This document shows, one piece after another, positions 13,018 through 21,529 of a stretch of DNA of 64,000 nucleotides. Both the position numbers and the translations under genes were made by a program. Source of the DNA: JBJXFE01 sp046153875 (GTDB taxonomy: Bacteria > Planctomycetota > Phycisphaerae > Phycisphaerales > UBA1924); assembly GCA_046153875.1 (NCBI GenBank), contig JBJXFE010000006.1:43233-107232 (forward strand), given 5' to 3'. Within the stretch, counting starts at the first letter, position 1. Every line of letters starts with the position of its first letter. The notes under the pieces were generated by a model that saw only the letters and a list, made by a program, of their open reading frames with translations, made no database searches and was not told the origin of the DNA.

Positions 13018-13986
13018 TCACCGCGCCAGCAGCCGCGTCAGCTCGTCCAGGTTCGATCGCATCAGCGCGAACCAGTCCGACCGCCCCTCGGGGTCGAGCG
13101 TCCCGACCGGAACTCCCGCAGCCCGCGCGATCGCCTCCGCGGCCGCCGCGTCGAACTGCGGCTCAAAGAAGACGGCCCGCGCGTTCTCGCGCCGGATCGC
13201 GTCGACCGCCGCGGCCACCGCGGCGGGCGTCGGCTCCGCGCCCTCGACCGGGCGGATGACGGCCGCGATCGTGAAACCGTAGCGATCGGCGAGCCTCCCG
13301 AACGCGTTGTGGTGCGTGACGATCGCCGCGCCCTTGAACGGCCCCAGCCGCTCCTGGTGCTCCGCGTCGATCGCCTCGACTTCCGCGCGCAGCCGGTTCC
13401 TCGCTTCGCGCAGGCGGCTCTCCCCGGCGACGGTCAGCGCGTCCATGCCCTGCAGCGCTGCCTCGATCGCGTCGGAGACCTCCGGGATCAGGCGGGCGAC
13501 GAGCTGCGGGTCGAGCCAGAGGTGCGGATCAACGGCGTGGCCGTGGTCATGGTGTTCGTCGTCACCGTGCTCGTGGTGGTCGTGCCCGGCGTGGGGGTCC
13601 TCGACGCCGGCAACGCGGGCGAAGCACACGACCCGCCGCCGCTTCGACGGATGGATGCCCAGCACGCGATCGACCGAGGGCTCGAGACCGAGCCCGACAT
13701 ACACCAGCACGTCCGCCGTCCCGACGGCCGCCAGGTCCGTGGGCGTCATCTCGTACCCGTGCAGCGATCGGCCGGCGGGGATGAGCGTCGTGACCGTCGC
13801 GTCCGGAGGCGCCAGCGCCCGGACGAGCCCGGTCAGCGGCGCGATCGAGACCACCACGCGCAGAGGCCCGGGCGGGCGCGGCCCCTCGCCGCGACCGCAT
13901 CCGGCACACGCCAGCACGATCAGGGCGACCGCCGCGCCGATCAGGAGGACCGCCGAACGCCCGCCGGGATGCGTCGAGTTGACCAC
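13018..13986 (-). CDS. znuA: Zinc ABC transporter substrate-binding lipoprotein
   Basis: 322 residues, GTG start at 13986. Signal peptide with lipobox LACAGC, so it is tethered outside the inner membrane. It fits the cluster A-I metal-binding proteins: VVVSIAPLTGLVRAL at the start, GRSLHGYEMTP (first His ligand), then a His/Asp/Glu-rich loop (GHDHHEHGDDEHHDHGH) before DPHLWLDP, and a later HHNAFG. Such charged His loops are typical of ZnuA rather than manganese binders. It heads the znuABC operon, and a Zur-like palindrome lies 41 bp upstream of its start. Confidence 0.94.
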   Translation of the reverse strand: MVNSTHPGGRSAVLLIGAAVALIVLACAGCGRGEGPRPPGPLRVVVSIAPLTGLVRALAPPDATVTTLIPAGRSLHGYEMTPTDLAAVGTADVLVYVGLGLEPSVDRVLGIHPSKRRRVVCFARVAGVEDPHAGHDHHEHGDDEHHDHGHAVDPHLWLDPQLVARLIPEVSDAIEAALQGMDALTVAGESRLREARNRLRAEVEAIDAEHQERLGPFKGAAIVTHHNAFGRLADRYGFTIAAVIRPVEGAEPTPAAVAAAVDAIRRENARAVFFEPQFDAAAAEAIARAAGVPVGTLDPEGRSDWFALMRSNLDELTRLLAR

Positions 13987-14026
13987 CGTGCCGCCCTTGC
14001 TGGGGCCCCGTGACGGGCCGTCTGCT

Positions 14027-14048
14027 TATTGAGTATACATTCTCAATA
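14027..14048. promoter_or_regulatory. Zur/Fur-type operator upstream of znuABC
   Basis: Arms TATTGAG (14027-14033) and CTCAATA (14042-14048) form a perfect inverted repeat around an 8-base A/T-rich spacer, in a GC-rich genome. The core TGAG...CTCA with an AT centre is like Fur-family boxes (TGAnAAT-type half sites). It sits 41 bp upstream of the znuA GTG, where a repressor would block transcription when zinc is plentiful. Palindrome and position are seen; binding by Zur is inferred. Confidence 0.7.
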
Positions 14049-14208
14049 GCAGGCGGGCCTCCCGTCATCGGCCGCCCCAACGCTTATCGCGATGACGCGG
14101 GCGGCGAGCCCGGACACCGCCCGACGCCACGGCGTCCCCGGCGGCGGAACAGACCGCCGAGAACTCCGTGGCATCGTCGGCGACTCGGGCGCGACGGTTG
14201 GGCGACGC

Positions 14209-14934
14209 TCAGGGTGCCGTGCTGAAGAACCCCGCATGGATCGTCTGGTTGCCGCCGGCCTCGATGGCCAGCACCTCAAACTCGTACTCGGCGCCCTTCT
14301 GAAGGAACTGCTGCGGGACCTTCATGCTCGCCGTCCCGGCCGGGACGTGGACGCTGAACACCCGCTTCGGGAGCACGTCCAGCACCTGGGTGACGGTGAC
14401 CTGGTAGGCGACGATTTCGCTCCCCGCCGGGTTGGGCACCGGAAGCCAGACGACCATCGTGTTGCTCGCGTTCTGCACGGAGCCCTCCACGGGCGCAAGA
14501 ACCACGGGCTTCTGCGGGATGGCGTGCGTGAAGTGCGCCGTGCCCTCGATCTCCTCTCCCTCGATCGTGACACCCTCAAACTCGTAGCAACCCGCGGGGA
14601 ACCTGGCGAAGAACACGGGGAGCGGGAGCGTCGCCAGCGGGGGTTCGCTGCTCTCGAAGAACAGCTCGGTGAATCCCTGCAGCGCCAGGCTCTTCTTGCC
14701 CTTGACCTCCATGATGAGCTTTCCATCCGGCCTGAAGACCCGCAGCTGCCTCCACGGATCGCCGTCCATGGACACCTGGACGCCGATGTCTCCGGCCGAC
14801 GCGTTGTACTCGATGTACATCTGCGTCCGCGCGAACTCGACAGGGTCCCCGCCCGCCAGCCGGCTCCATCCTCCCAGGCCCATCGCCACCACCGAAGCGC
14901 CCACCATCGTCGCGGCCATCACTCGAACTCGCAT
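14209..14934 (-). CDS. Secreted hypothetical protein with a fibronectin-III-like C-terminus
   Basis: 241 residues. The N-terminus MRVRVMAATMVGASVVAMGL is a signal peptide. The first part (about 30-140) is a beta-rich region with MYIEYNASAGDIGVQVSMDG. The second part (about 140-241) has PVVLAPVEGS...MVVWLPVPNP...SEIVAYQVTVTQ...VPQQFLQKGAEYEFEVLAIEAGGNQT, the strand pattern of a fibronectin type III fold. AGGA precedes the start. No family name is recognised. It is a single gene between the znu operon and tRNA-Ala. Confidence 0.75.
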   Translation of the reverse strand: MRVRVMAATMVGASVVAMGLGGWSRLAGGDPVEFARTQMYIEYNASAGDIGVQVSMDGDPWRQLRVFRPDGKLIMEVKGKKSLALQGFTELFFESSEPPLATLPLPVFFARFPAGCYEFEGVTIEGEEIEGTAHFTHAIPQKPVVLAPVEGSVQNASNTMVVWLPVPNPAGSEIVAYQVTVTQVLDVLPKRVFSVHVPAGTASMKVPQQFLQKGAEYEFEVLAIEAGGNQTIHAGFFSTAP

Positions 14935-15170
14935 GACACATTCCTTTCAAAGCAACGGTTGTTCGGAACAGGTGGAATCTACGGCACGTTCGGGGCGCGC
15001 ACGTGATGGAGCGGTGACCGCAAGGTGACGTCATCGTGACCGGAGTCGCCGCCGGATGGCGCCGCCGCGGCGTCAACGGCGATGACGACCTGCCCGAAGC
15101 CGCGCGGCTGGCCCGCCGTCCGCGACGGGCGTATGTTTACCGGCGTCGCGGGGCCGCCCGCACGCCGACC

Positions 15171-15243
15171 GGGGCGGTAGCTCAGTTGGTAGAGCGCGTC
15201 GTTCGCAATGACGAGGTCGGGAGTTCGACTCTCCTCCGCTCCA
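15171..15243 (+). tRNA. tRNA-Ala (anticodon CGC)
   Basis: 73 nt folding as a full cloverleaf: acceptor GGGGCGG/CCGCTCC, D arm GCTC/GAGC, anticodon stem CGTCG/TGACG with loop TTCGCAA (anticodon CGC at 15204-15206), five-base variable loop, T arm with TTCGACT. Position 3:70 is G:U, the main alanine identity element. The discriminator is A and CCA is not encoded. It reads the GCG codon, common in this genome. Confidence 0.95.
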
Positions 15244-15334
15244 CTTGGTTCTGCCGGTCTCGCGCGCCCGAACCACATCGCACGGATGTCGTCGCGGACC
15301 CCGCGCCCGGGAGCCCGGCGTATTCTGCCGGACC

Positions 15335-16330
15335 GTGCAACCCTTCCCCGTCATCGCCGGACCCACCGCGGGCGGCAAGTCCGACCTGGCCGTTGAGGTC
15401 GCGCTACTCCTCGGCGGCGGCGCGCCGGGGGCGGCCGAGATCGTCACCGCCGACGCCTTCCAGGTCTACCGCGCGCTGGACATCGGCACCGCCAAGCCGA
15501 CGCCCGAAGAACGCCGGGGGATCCCCCACCACCTGATTGACGTCGTGGAGCCGACCGAACGGTTCACCGCCGCGCAGTGGCTCGCCGCTGCGCGGGCCGC
15601 CATCGCGGACACGCGCGCCCGCGGCCGGATGCCGATCGTGGTCGGGGGCACTCACCTGTACATCAAGGCGTTGCTCGACGGGCTGTTCGACGGGCCGGAG
15701 CCGGACGCGACGTTACGCGCGGAACTTCAGGCGATTCCGCAGGGGACGCGCCGAGCGGAGTTGGAGCGGGTAGACCCCGCCGCCGCGGCCCGCATCCACG
15801 CGAACGATGATCGCCGCACTATTCGCGCCCTGGAGGTCTTCCGCCAGACCGGGCGGCCGATCAGCGCACACCAACGGCAGTGGGACCGCGTGCCCGCGGA
15901 TTCCGCCGCTGACCCCACCGATCAGCACACGGATCGCGGCATCCCTGGCGCCATGCTGGTCACGCTCGACTGGCCGACGCCCGAGCTGAACCGGCGCATC
16001 AATGAGCGCGTGCGCTCGATGATCGCCCGGGGGCTGCTCGGCGAGGTGCGCGGCCTCCATGAGTCCGCCCGGCTCGGCCCGCAGGCCCGCGAGGCGCTGG
16101 GCTACAAGCAACTCCTCACCCACCTCCGCGGTGAATGCACGCTCGACGACGCCGTCGAGCGGATCAAGATCGAGACGCGCCGCTTCGCCAAGAACCAGCG
16201 GACGTGGCTGCGGAGGCTCTCGGCCACACCGGGCGCACTCCGCATCGATGCGGGCGCGACACCGCCGGAATCAAGGGCGTCGGAGGTGATTGCCCGCCTG
16301 CACACGACGGGTGATGTTCGGGTGCGCTGA
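15335..16330 (+). CDS. miaA: tRNA dimethylallyltransferase
   Basis: Transfers a dimethylallyl group to A37 of tRNAs that read UNN codons. 331 residues from the GTG at 15335. P-loop GPTAGGKSD at the N-terminus, DAFQVYRALDIGTAKPTPEE (substrate site), PHHLIDVVEP, GGTHLYIKALLDGL, and a C-terminal segment GYKQLLTHLRGE plus KNQRTWLRRL, all typical of MiaA. A longer frame begins just after tRNA-Ala, but the conserved protein starts at the chosen GTG, next to the P-loop. Confidence 0.95.
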   Translation: MQPFPVIAGPTAGGKSDLAVEVALLLGGGAPGAAEIVTADAFQVYRALDIGTAKPTPEERRGIPHHLIDVVEPTERFTAAQWLAAARAAIADTRARGRMPIVVGGTHLYIKALLDGLFDGPEPDATLRAELQAIPQGTRRAELERVDPAAAARIHANDDRRTIRALEVFRQTGRPISAHQRQWDRVPADSAADPTDQHTDRGIPGAMLVTLDWPTPELNRRINERVRSMIARGLLGEVRGLHESARLGPQAREALGYKQLLTHLRGECTLDDAVERIKIETRRFAKNQRTWLRRLSATPGALRIDAGATPPESRASEVIARLHTTGDVRVR

Positions 16331-16471
16331 TCCCACCGGTCAGCTTGACAAGCCACCGGCGTCCCCCTTTCGTCCGGGATCGCACCCCCGCCGGCTCGCG
16401 GGATTCCCGCAAGCCGGGCCCGGGCATCGGCCGACATTCGCCCGCGTGGGCCCGGCCCACTGGAAACCAGC

Positions 16472-19315
16472 ATGGCGAAGAAGCCCCGGACCAAATCTCC
16501 CGTTTCCGCAGAGCCCGCCGGAACGCCCGGCGCGACGGGCGTCAAGGAATCGGGGGGGCGCGGCGGATTCGGCGGGCGGGGTGGCGGGGCGCGGCGCAAG
16601 GGTGGGCGGACGTTCAAGGCCTACACACCCGGTGCCGCCACCGGCAAGGACATCGTGATCGTCGAGTCCCCGGCCAAAGCCAAGACGATCAACAAGTACC
16701 TGGGCACCGGCTACTACGTCCTGGCCAGCATCGGCCACGTCCGCGACCTGCCGAGCCGCAACCCCAAGGGGGTCAAGTCGCCCGTTCCAGGCGTGGACCT
16801 CAAGAAGAAGTTCAAGCCGACCTACGAGATCCTGCCGGGCAAGGAGCACGTGATCCGCGACCTGAAGCGGGCCGCGAAGGACTCGCTCGAATCCGGCGGG
16901 ACTATCTGGTTCGCGACGGACCTCGACCGCGAGGGCGAGGCGATCGCCTGGCACCTGGCCCAGGAACTGGGCATCACGTCCAGGCAGGCCAAGCGGGTCA
17001 TCTTTCCGGCCATCACCAAGGAAGAGATCGAGCGCGCCTTCAAGAGCCCCCATCCGATCGACGAGGACCGCGTCAACGCCCAGCAGGCCCGGCGCATCCT
17101 CGACCGCATCGTCGGCTACCAGGTCTCGCCGCTGCTGTGGAAGAAGGTCGCCCGGGGGCTCTCGGCCGGGCGGGTGCAGTCGGTGGCCGTGCGCCTCGTG
17201 GTCGAGCGCGAGCGCGAGATCCGGGCGTTCATCCCCGACGAGTTTTGGGAGGTCCACGCCCGTTTCGCGCTCGGCGAGGCCGACGCCCGCAAGCTCGGGC
17301 CTCAGTGGGCGAAGCTGCTGGCCGCCCGCGACGAGAAGGGGAACCCCCCCACCGTCAAAGTCCGCAACGCCTGGCTCGGGGACCACAAGGCGATCGAGGC
17401 GGAGCTGGTCGAGGTCGGGGGCGAGAAGTTCGAGGTCCGGGTCGCGGGCTCGTCGCGCAAGGACTGGTCCGATGCGTCCGCGGGGGACGCCGCGCCGCGC
17501 GTCGTGCAGGTCGCCGTCGCGGCGGGAGCGATCGGCCGCCCCGACGTCGAGTTGAAGGAGGACGCGAAGGGCAAGGGCCCGTCTCGCTGGCTCCGCACGG
17601 TCAGCGTCGAGATCGATCCCGCGACGCCCTACCGCATCGCGTCGATCGAGACCAAGCGCACCACCACGCGCCCGCCCCCGCCGTACATCACCAGCACGCT
17701 CCAGCAGGCGGCGTCCAGCCGGCTCGGGTTCGGCGCGCAACGGACGATGCGTGCCGCCCAGAACCTCTACGAAGGCGTGGACATCCCCGGCGAAGGCCCC
17801 GTCGGCCTCATCACCTACATGCGAACCGACTCGACGCACCTGGCGCGCGAGGCGATCGAGATGGTCCGGGCGTACATCCCCAAGACGTTCGGCAAGGACT
17901 ACCTGCCCGAGAAGCCCAACTTCTTCTCATCGTCGAACAAGGCCGCACAGGAGGCGCACGAGGCGATCCGCCCCACGTCGCTCAACTACCCGCCGAGCCG
18001 GGTGCGGTCGGCGCTCACGCCCGACCAGTTCCGGCTCTACGAGATCATCTGGCAGCGCTTCGTCGGGTGCCAGATGACGCCCGCGCAGTGGGACTCGACC
18101 GCGGTGGCGATCGTCGGCGGCAAGGACCCGAAGAAACCGCTGACCTTCCGTGCCACCGGCCGCGTGCTGGTGTTCGACGGGTTCTACCGGGTCTCGGGCG
18201 TGCCCAAAGCCGCGGACGAGCAGACTCTGCCGCCGTTGCAGGAGAAGCAGCCGCTCGCGCCGTTCTCGCTGGCCGTGGACCAGAAGTTCACCCAGCCGCC
18301 GTCGCGGTACTCCGAGGCGTCGCTCATCAAGATGCTCGAGTCCGAAGGCATCGGCCGCCCCAGCACCTACGCCGCGATCATCCAGACGATCCAGGACCGC
18401 AAGTACGTTGAGCAGCTCGAGCGCCGCTTCTACTCCACCGACCTGGGCGAGGTCGTCACCGACAAGCTCATCGAAGCCTTCCCCAACATCCTCGACGTGG
18501 GCTACACCCGCGAGATGGAACGCGAGCTCGACAAGGTCGAAGAGGACCACATCGACTGGGTCGAGATGCTCGAGCGGTTCTACAGGCCCTTCACCAAGGA
18601 CCTCGAGCACGCGCTCGAGAACCTCACGCACGCGAAGGCGGAGACGACTCCCGCGCCGGCGGAGTACAAGTGCCCCACGTGCGGCTCGGCCCTCGTCTAC
18701 CGCTTCGGCAAGAACGGGCGCTTCCTCTCGTGCTCGACGTACCCCGAGTGCTCGTACGCCTCACCCGTGGACCGCGAGGGTCGCCCGCGACCCGCGGCCG
18801 AGACCACCAACGTCGCCTGCCCCAAGTGCGGCTCGGCGATGACGCGGCGCGTCGGGCGCTTCGGCCCGTTCCTCGGCTGCTCGCGGTACGGCGACAAGAC
18901 CAACCCCTGCGACGGCATCCTGAACCTGGACCGCAAGGGATTCGTGGTCGCGCCGTCGCCCAAGCCGCTGCTCACCGATCTGCCCTGCCCGACGTGCGAG
19001 TCCCCGATGAACCTGCGCACCGGCATCCGCGGGCCGTGGCTCGGGTGCTCGCGCTTCCCCAAGTGCCGGGGGCGGGGCAAGTGGAACGACGTGCAGGAAG
19101 CGAAACGCAACGAACTTGTTGCGGCCCTCGAAGCCCACGACAAGGCCAACCCCATCAAGATCATCCGCACGCTCGACGGCAAGCCGCTCACCGACGCGAA
19201 GGGCAAGCCGCTGCCGGACGCCCCCGCCATCGGGCAGCTCGCCGATGGCGCGACGGAATGGGCGGACGCTGGCGAGAATGGCGCCGTAGAGGCTACGAGC
19301 GAAGACCAGGATTGA
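16472..19315 (+). CDS. topA: DNA topoisomerase I (type IA)
   Basis: 947 residues. Relaxes negative supercoils through a covalent tyrosine-DNA intermediate. After a Gly/Arg/Lys-rich leader of about 50 residues comes the Toprim domain (IVIVESPAKAKTINKYLG near 60, then DLDREGEAIAWHL). The catalytic tyrosine is in GLITYMRTDS near residue 449. Three C-terminal four-cysteine zinc ribbons follow (CPTCGSALVYRFGKNGRFLSC near 733 is split by one residue from its partner; CPKCGS near 783; CPTCES near 838). The basic leader is longer than in most homologues and may help DNA binding. It follows miaA by 141 bp. Confidence 0.96.
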   Translation: MAKKPRTKSPVSAEPAGTPGATGVKESGGRGGFGGRGGGARRKGGRTFKAYTPGAATGKDIVIVESPAKAKTINKYLGTGYYVLASIGHVRDLPSRNPKGVKSPVPGVDLKKKFKPTYEILPGKEHVIRDLKRAAKDSLESGGTIWFATDLDREGEAIAWHLAQELGITSRQAKRVIFPAITKEEIERAFKSPHPIDEDRVNAQQARRILDRIVGYQVSPLLWKKVARGLSAGRVQSVAVRLVVEREREIRAFIPDEFWEVHARFALGEADARKLGPQWAKLLAARDEKGNPPTVKVRNAWLGDHKAIEAELVEVGGEKFEVRVAGSSRKDWSDASAGDAAPRVVQVAVAAGAIGRPDVELKEDAKGKGPSRWLRTVSVEIDPATPYRIASIETKRTTTRPPPPYITSTLQQAASSRLGFGAQRTMRAAQNLYEGVDIPGEGPVGLITYMRTDSTHLAREAIEMVRAYIPKTFGKDYLPEKPNFFSSSNKAAQEAHEAIRPTSLNYPPSRVRSALTPDQFRLYEIIWQRFVGCQMTPAQWDSTAVAIVGGKDPKKPLTFRATGRVLVFDGFYRVSGVPKAADEQTLPPLQEKQPLAPFSLAVDQKFTQPPSRYSEASLIKMLESEGIGRPSTYAAIIQTIQDRKYVEQLERRFYSTDLGEVVTDKLIEAFPNILDVGYTREMERELDKVEEDHIDWVEMLERFYRPFTKDLEHALENLTHAKAETTPAPAEYKCPTCGSALVYRFGKNGRFLSCSTYPECSYASPVDREGRPRPAAETTNVACPKCGSAMTRRVGRFGPFLGCSRYGDKTNPCDGILNLDRKGFVVAPSPKPLLTDLPCPTCESPMNLRTGIRGPWLGCSRFPKCRGRGKWNDVQEAKRNELVAALEAHDKANPIKIIRTLDGKPLTDAKGKPLPDAPAIGQLADGATEWADAGENGAVEATSEDQD

Positions 19316-19413
19316 CCCGGCGGTTGCCGCTTCGCTCAGGGCTCGAACCGCATGCCGAGTGCCGCCGTAGCGCTTCCCGGAGCCGCCGTCGGCTCATTCG
19401 GGGAGGGGCCATC

Positions 19414-19944
19414 ATGAGCGCCACGCCGCGCCGGTTTGTTCAGGGGTTTGCCACGGGTGTGACCGCGACCGTCTTGCTCGGGGGCGTGTGCGGTGCCGTG
19501 CTTTGGACAGCGAACCGGCCGCGCATCGCAAGCGGACATCCGCCGCCCATGTCCCGAGAAATGCGCGGCGTCGTTCAGGCCATGGTCACCTGGTCGCAGA
19601 ACGAGGGCGCAACGGGCGCCAAGCCCGCGCCGAACTGGCCTCAAGCTCTGCTCCAAGCGGGCTACATCCCCGCCGAGTTCCTCCAGCACCCCGACCCGAA
19701 GTTCCGTCATGTCATGCCGTTCATCTTCCTCGAACCGAGTGAAGAACCGCGCTGGAGCAACTCGTTCAACTCGACCGTGCCGCTGGTGATGCAGAATCCG
19801 GCGACCACCGACGGCCGCGGCGGCCTGATCGCGTACAACGACAATCACGTTGACTTCATAGCGGAGCCCAGATTCAGCGAACTGGTCACGGCGCTGATGC
19901 AGGCCGGAAGCGCGGCCGGCGGGTTCCCCAAGAATGAACCATGA
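19414..19944 (+). CDS. Membrane-anchored hypothetical protein with a DUF1559-like tail
   Basis: 176 residues. One N-terminal membrane segment (FATGVTATVLLGGVCGAVLW), then a soluble domain. The end, MQNPATTDGRGGLIAYNDNHVDFI, resembles the H-x9-DG tail of planctomycete DUF1559 prepilin-like proteins (a GG-x-x-x-Y-x-D/N-x-HV-x-F pattern). No prepilin cleavage motif is seen at the N-terminus. GGAGGGG lies upstream of the ATG. Its stop overlaps the next start (ATGA), so the two are cotranscribed. Function unknown. Confidence 0.7.
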   Translation: MSATPRRFVQGFATGVTATVLLGGVCGAVLWTANRPRIASGHPPPMSREMRGVVQAMVTWSQNEGATGAKPAPNWPQALLQAGYIPAEFLQHPDPKFRHVMPFIFLEPSEEPRWSNSFNSTVPLVMQNPATTDGRGGLIAYNDNHVDFIAEPRFSELVTALMQAGSAAGGFPKNEP

Positions 19945-20363
19945 CCCCGCTCGTCGTCGCGGCGATCGTGCTCGGCGTGCTCCTGATGGACTGCCTGATC
20001 GTCCGCACGCTGGTGCGAGCGGGCTGGGACTCGCTCGCCGACAGCTTCCCCGCGGCTCCGATCGCCCCCGACGCGGTGCGCCGCCACTTTCAGAGTTTCG
20101 GCTTCAACATGGTCAACCTTGGCCTGTGCGTCCATGTCGCCGCGGACGAGTCGCACCTCCACCTGCTCCCGGCCGCGTTCCCGCGGTGGTGCGGGTGCGC
20201 GCCGATGTCCATCCCGTGGGACGCAATCACGATCCGCTCGCGCGGACGGCGAGTCCACAAGGCGTCGGTGGGGAGCGTAACGGTCAAAGGCCCGGCGTGG
20301 TGCCTGAACCTGGCGGACCCGCCGGCTGCAAGTCCCGGTTCGCCCAGCCGCGATCCCAGCTGA
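19941..20363 (+). CDS. Small membrane-anchored hypothetical protein
   Basis: 140 residues with one N-terminal hydrophobic helix (VVAAIVLGVLLMDCLIV), then a compact domain with HLHLLPAAFPRWCGCAPMSIPWDAI, which resembles bacterial proteins that sit under the membrane and have a PH-like strand pattern. It overlaps the previous gene by four bases. Its 3' end overlaps the convergent YjdF-like gene by 80 bp. No family recognised. Confidence 0.65.
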   Translation: MTPLVVAAIVLGVLLMDCLIVRTLVRAGWDSLADSFPAAPIAPDAVRRHFQSFGFNMVNLGLCVHVAADESHLHLLPAAFPRWCGCAPMSIPWDAITIRSRGRRVHKASVGSVTVKGPAWCLNLADPPAASPGSPSRDPS

Positions 20364-20943
20364 TCCGCACCAGGATCACGGCCGCGACGCTCCCGGCCAG
20401 ATTGGACACCAGGTCCCACCCCGTGTTCACGAACCCGCCGACGTTGGTCTCGGGCATGATCCGCGTTGCGACGAACTCGATGACCTCGTTCAGCGCCCCG
20501 AGCCCCATGCCGACGCACGCGACGCTGACCAGCACGCCGAAGGTCGGCCGCAGCACCCCACGCGACGCGACGTACAGCGCCCGCCACGCCGCCAGCGACG
20601 ACAGGAAGAATCCGAAGGCATGGACGGCCTGGTCATACTTGGGCGCCCACGGATGGACGCGCAGGTTGTAGAGCGTGCCGGACGACCCCGGGTCGGCCCA
20701 GGCCTCGGGGATCTTGAGCGTCCCGCCGACCATATGCAGAAGGCCCCACACGGCCAGCCCCCAGAGCAGCGGCGTCGCGAGCCGCACCCGCCGGTCCAGC
20801 AGGAACACCAGCGCGATCAGCACGAGCATCACGATGCCGTAGTACAGGAACTCAATGTTCCACCGCGTGGCCGCGACCACCCCCGCGCCGCCCATGTAGA
20901 GCCCGACGAAGACGGCGAGGGGGATGTGGCGACGCTCGAGCAT
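20284..20943 (-). CDS. DUF2238 (YjdF-like) inner-membrane protein
   Basis: 219 residues with about six membrane helices. Family traits: RWNIEFLYYG, HMVGGTLKIPE, and the conserved YDQAVHAFGFFLSSLAAW and GALNEVIEFVATRIMPETNVGGFVNTGWDL (split by variable positions), which include conserved His, Glu and Asp residues inside the membrane. Function is not established for the family. The 3' end overlaps the convergent gene on the plus strand by 80 bp. Start ATG at 20943. Confidence 0.85.
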   Translation of the reverse strand: MLERRHIPLAVFVGLYMGGAGVVAATRWNIEFLYYGIVMLVLIALVFLLDRRVRLATPLLWGLAVWGLLHMVGGTLKIPEAWADPGSSGTLYNLRVHPWAPKYDQAVHAFGFFLSSLAAWRALYVASRGVLRPTFGVLVSVACVGMGLGALNEVIEFVATRIMPETNVGGFVNTGWDLVSNLAGSVAAVILVRISWDRGWANRDLQPAGPPGSGTTPGL

Positions 20944-21014
20944 GGTCGTCCGGATCAGACGCTCGCGCCGTCGGTCACACGGCGGCCTGCCTCAACCATC
21001 GGTAGCATGGGGGC

Positions 21015-21278
21015 GTGGGGATCAAGACGACCGATTACTTCCGCGAGACGGTGCGACCGAAGCGGCCATATCTGACCGACGAAGTGATCGCTTCCGTCCT
21101 GAAGGCACCGCTCGTCCGCCGCGTACAATCGGACGGTCGGGGTCCGGTTGTGGTCGCGTGTCGAGACGCTGGGCGGGCGCGCGGTGCGTGTTGTGCTGCT
21201 GCCCGATGGACTGTCCACAACGCGTTCCTAGACCGCGACCCGCCCGACGAACTCAAGGCCACCGAGAAGCACCCGTGA
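21015..21278 (+). CDS. DUF4258-like protein, middle part apparently frameshifted
   Basis: 87 residues, GTG start. The N-terminus (DYFRETVRPKRPYLTDEVI) and C-terminus (TVHNAFLDRDPPDELK) fit DUF4258/toxin-like small proteins, but the middle (GPVVVACRDAGRARG) does not. In another frame the middle reads VRLWSRVETLGGRAVRVVLL, the expected sequence. Removing one G from the run 21139-21142 and adding one base near 21208-21211 restores the family sequence. The frame stays open because the two changes cancel. Its stop overlaps the next GTG (GTGA). Either a decayed toxin-like gene or two sequence errors. Confidence 0.6.
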   Translation: MGIKTTDYFRETVRPKRPYLTDEVIASVLKAPLVRRVQSDGRGPVVVACRDAGRARGACCAAARWTVHNAFLDRDPPDELKATEKHP

Positions 21279-21490
21279 AACTCCGGTACGACCAGACCAC
21301 CGACTCGCTTTACATTGACCTCGTCGATCGCCCTTCGGTCGAATCGCGAGAGCTGGCGGACGGCCTGGTGGCCGACTTTGACGCCCAGGGGCGGATCGTG
21401 GGCCTCGACATCGAGCACGCGAGCACGCGGCTGGACCTCTCCACCCTCGAAGCCGACCACGTCCCGAGCCGCACCGTCCGGGTGGCCTAG
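21275..21490 (+). CDS. DUF2283 family protein (antitoxin-like partner)
   Basis: 71 residues, GTG start at 21275 overlapping the stop of the gene upstream. Begins VKLRYDQTTDSLYIDLVDRP and contains GLVADFDAQGRIVGLDIEHAS, the DUF2283 pattern. These small proteins are commonly encoded directly after DUF4258 genes, as here, and the pair is often listed as a toxin-antitoxin-like module. The role is inferred from that pairing, not proven. Confidence 0.85.
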   Translation: MKLRYDQTTDSLYIDLVDRPSVESRELADGLVADFDAQGRIVGLDIEHASTRLDLSTLEADHVPSRTVRVA

Positions 21491-21529
21491 GCACACACGC
21501 CGGGAACCGCCGCGCCGTTCCGGACAGTT

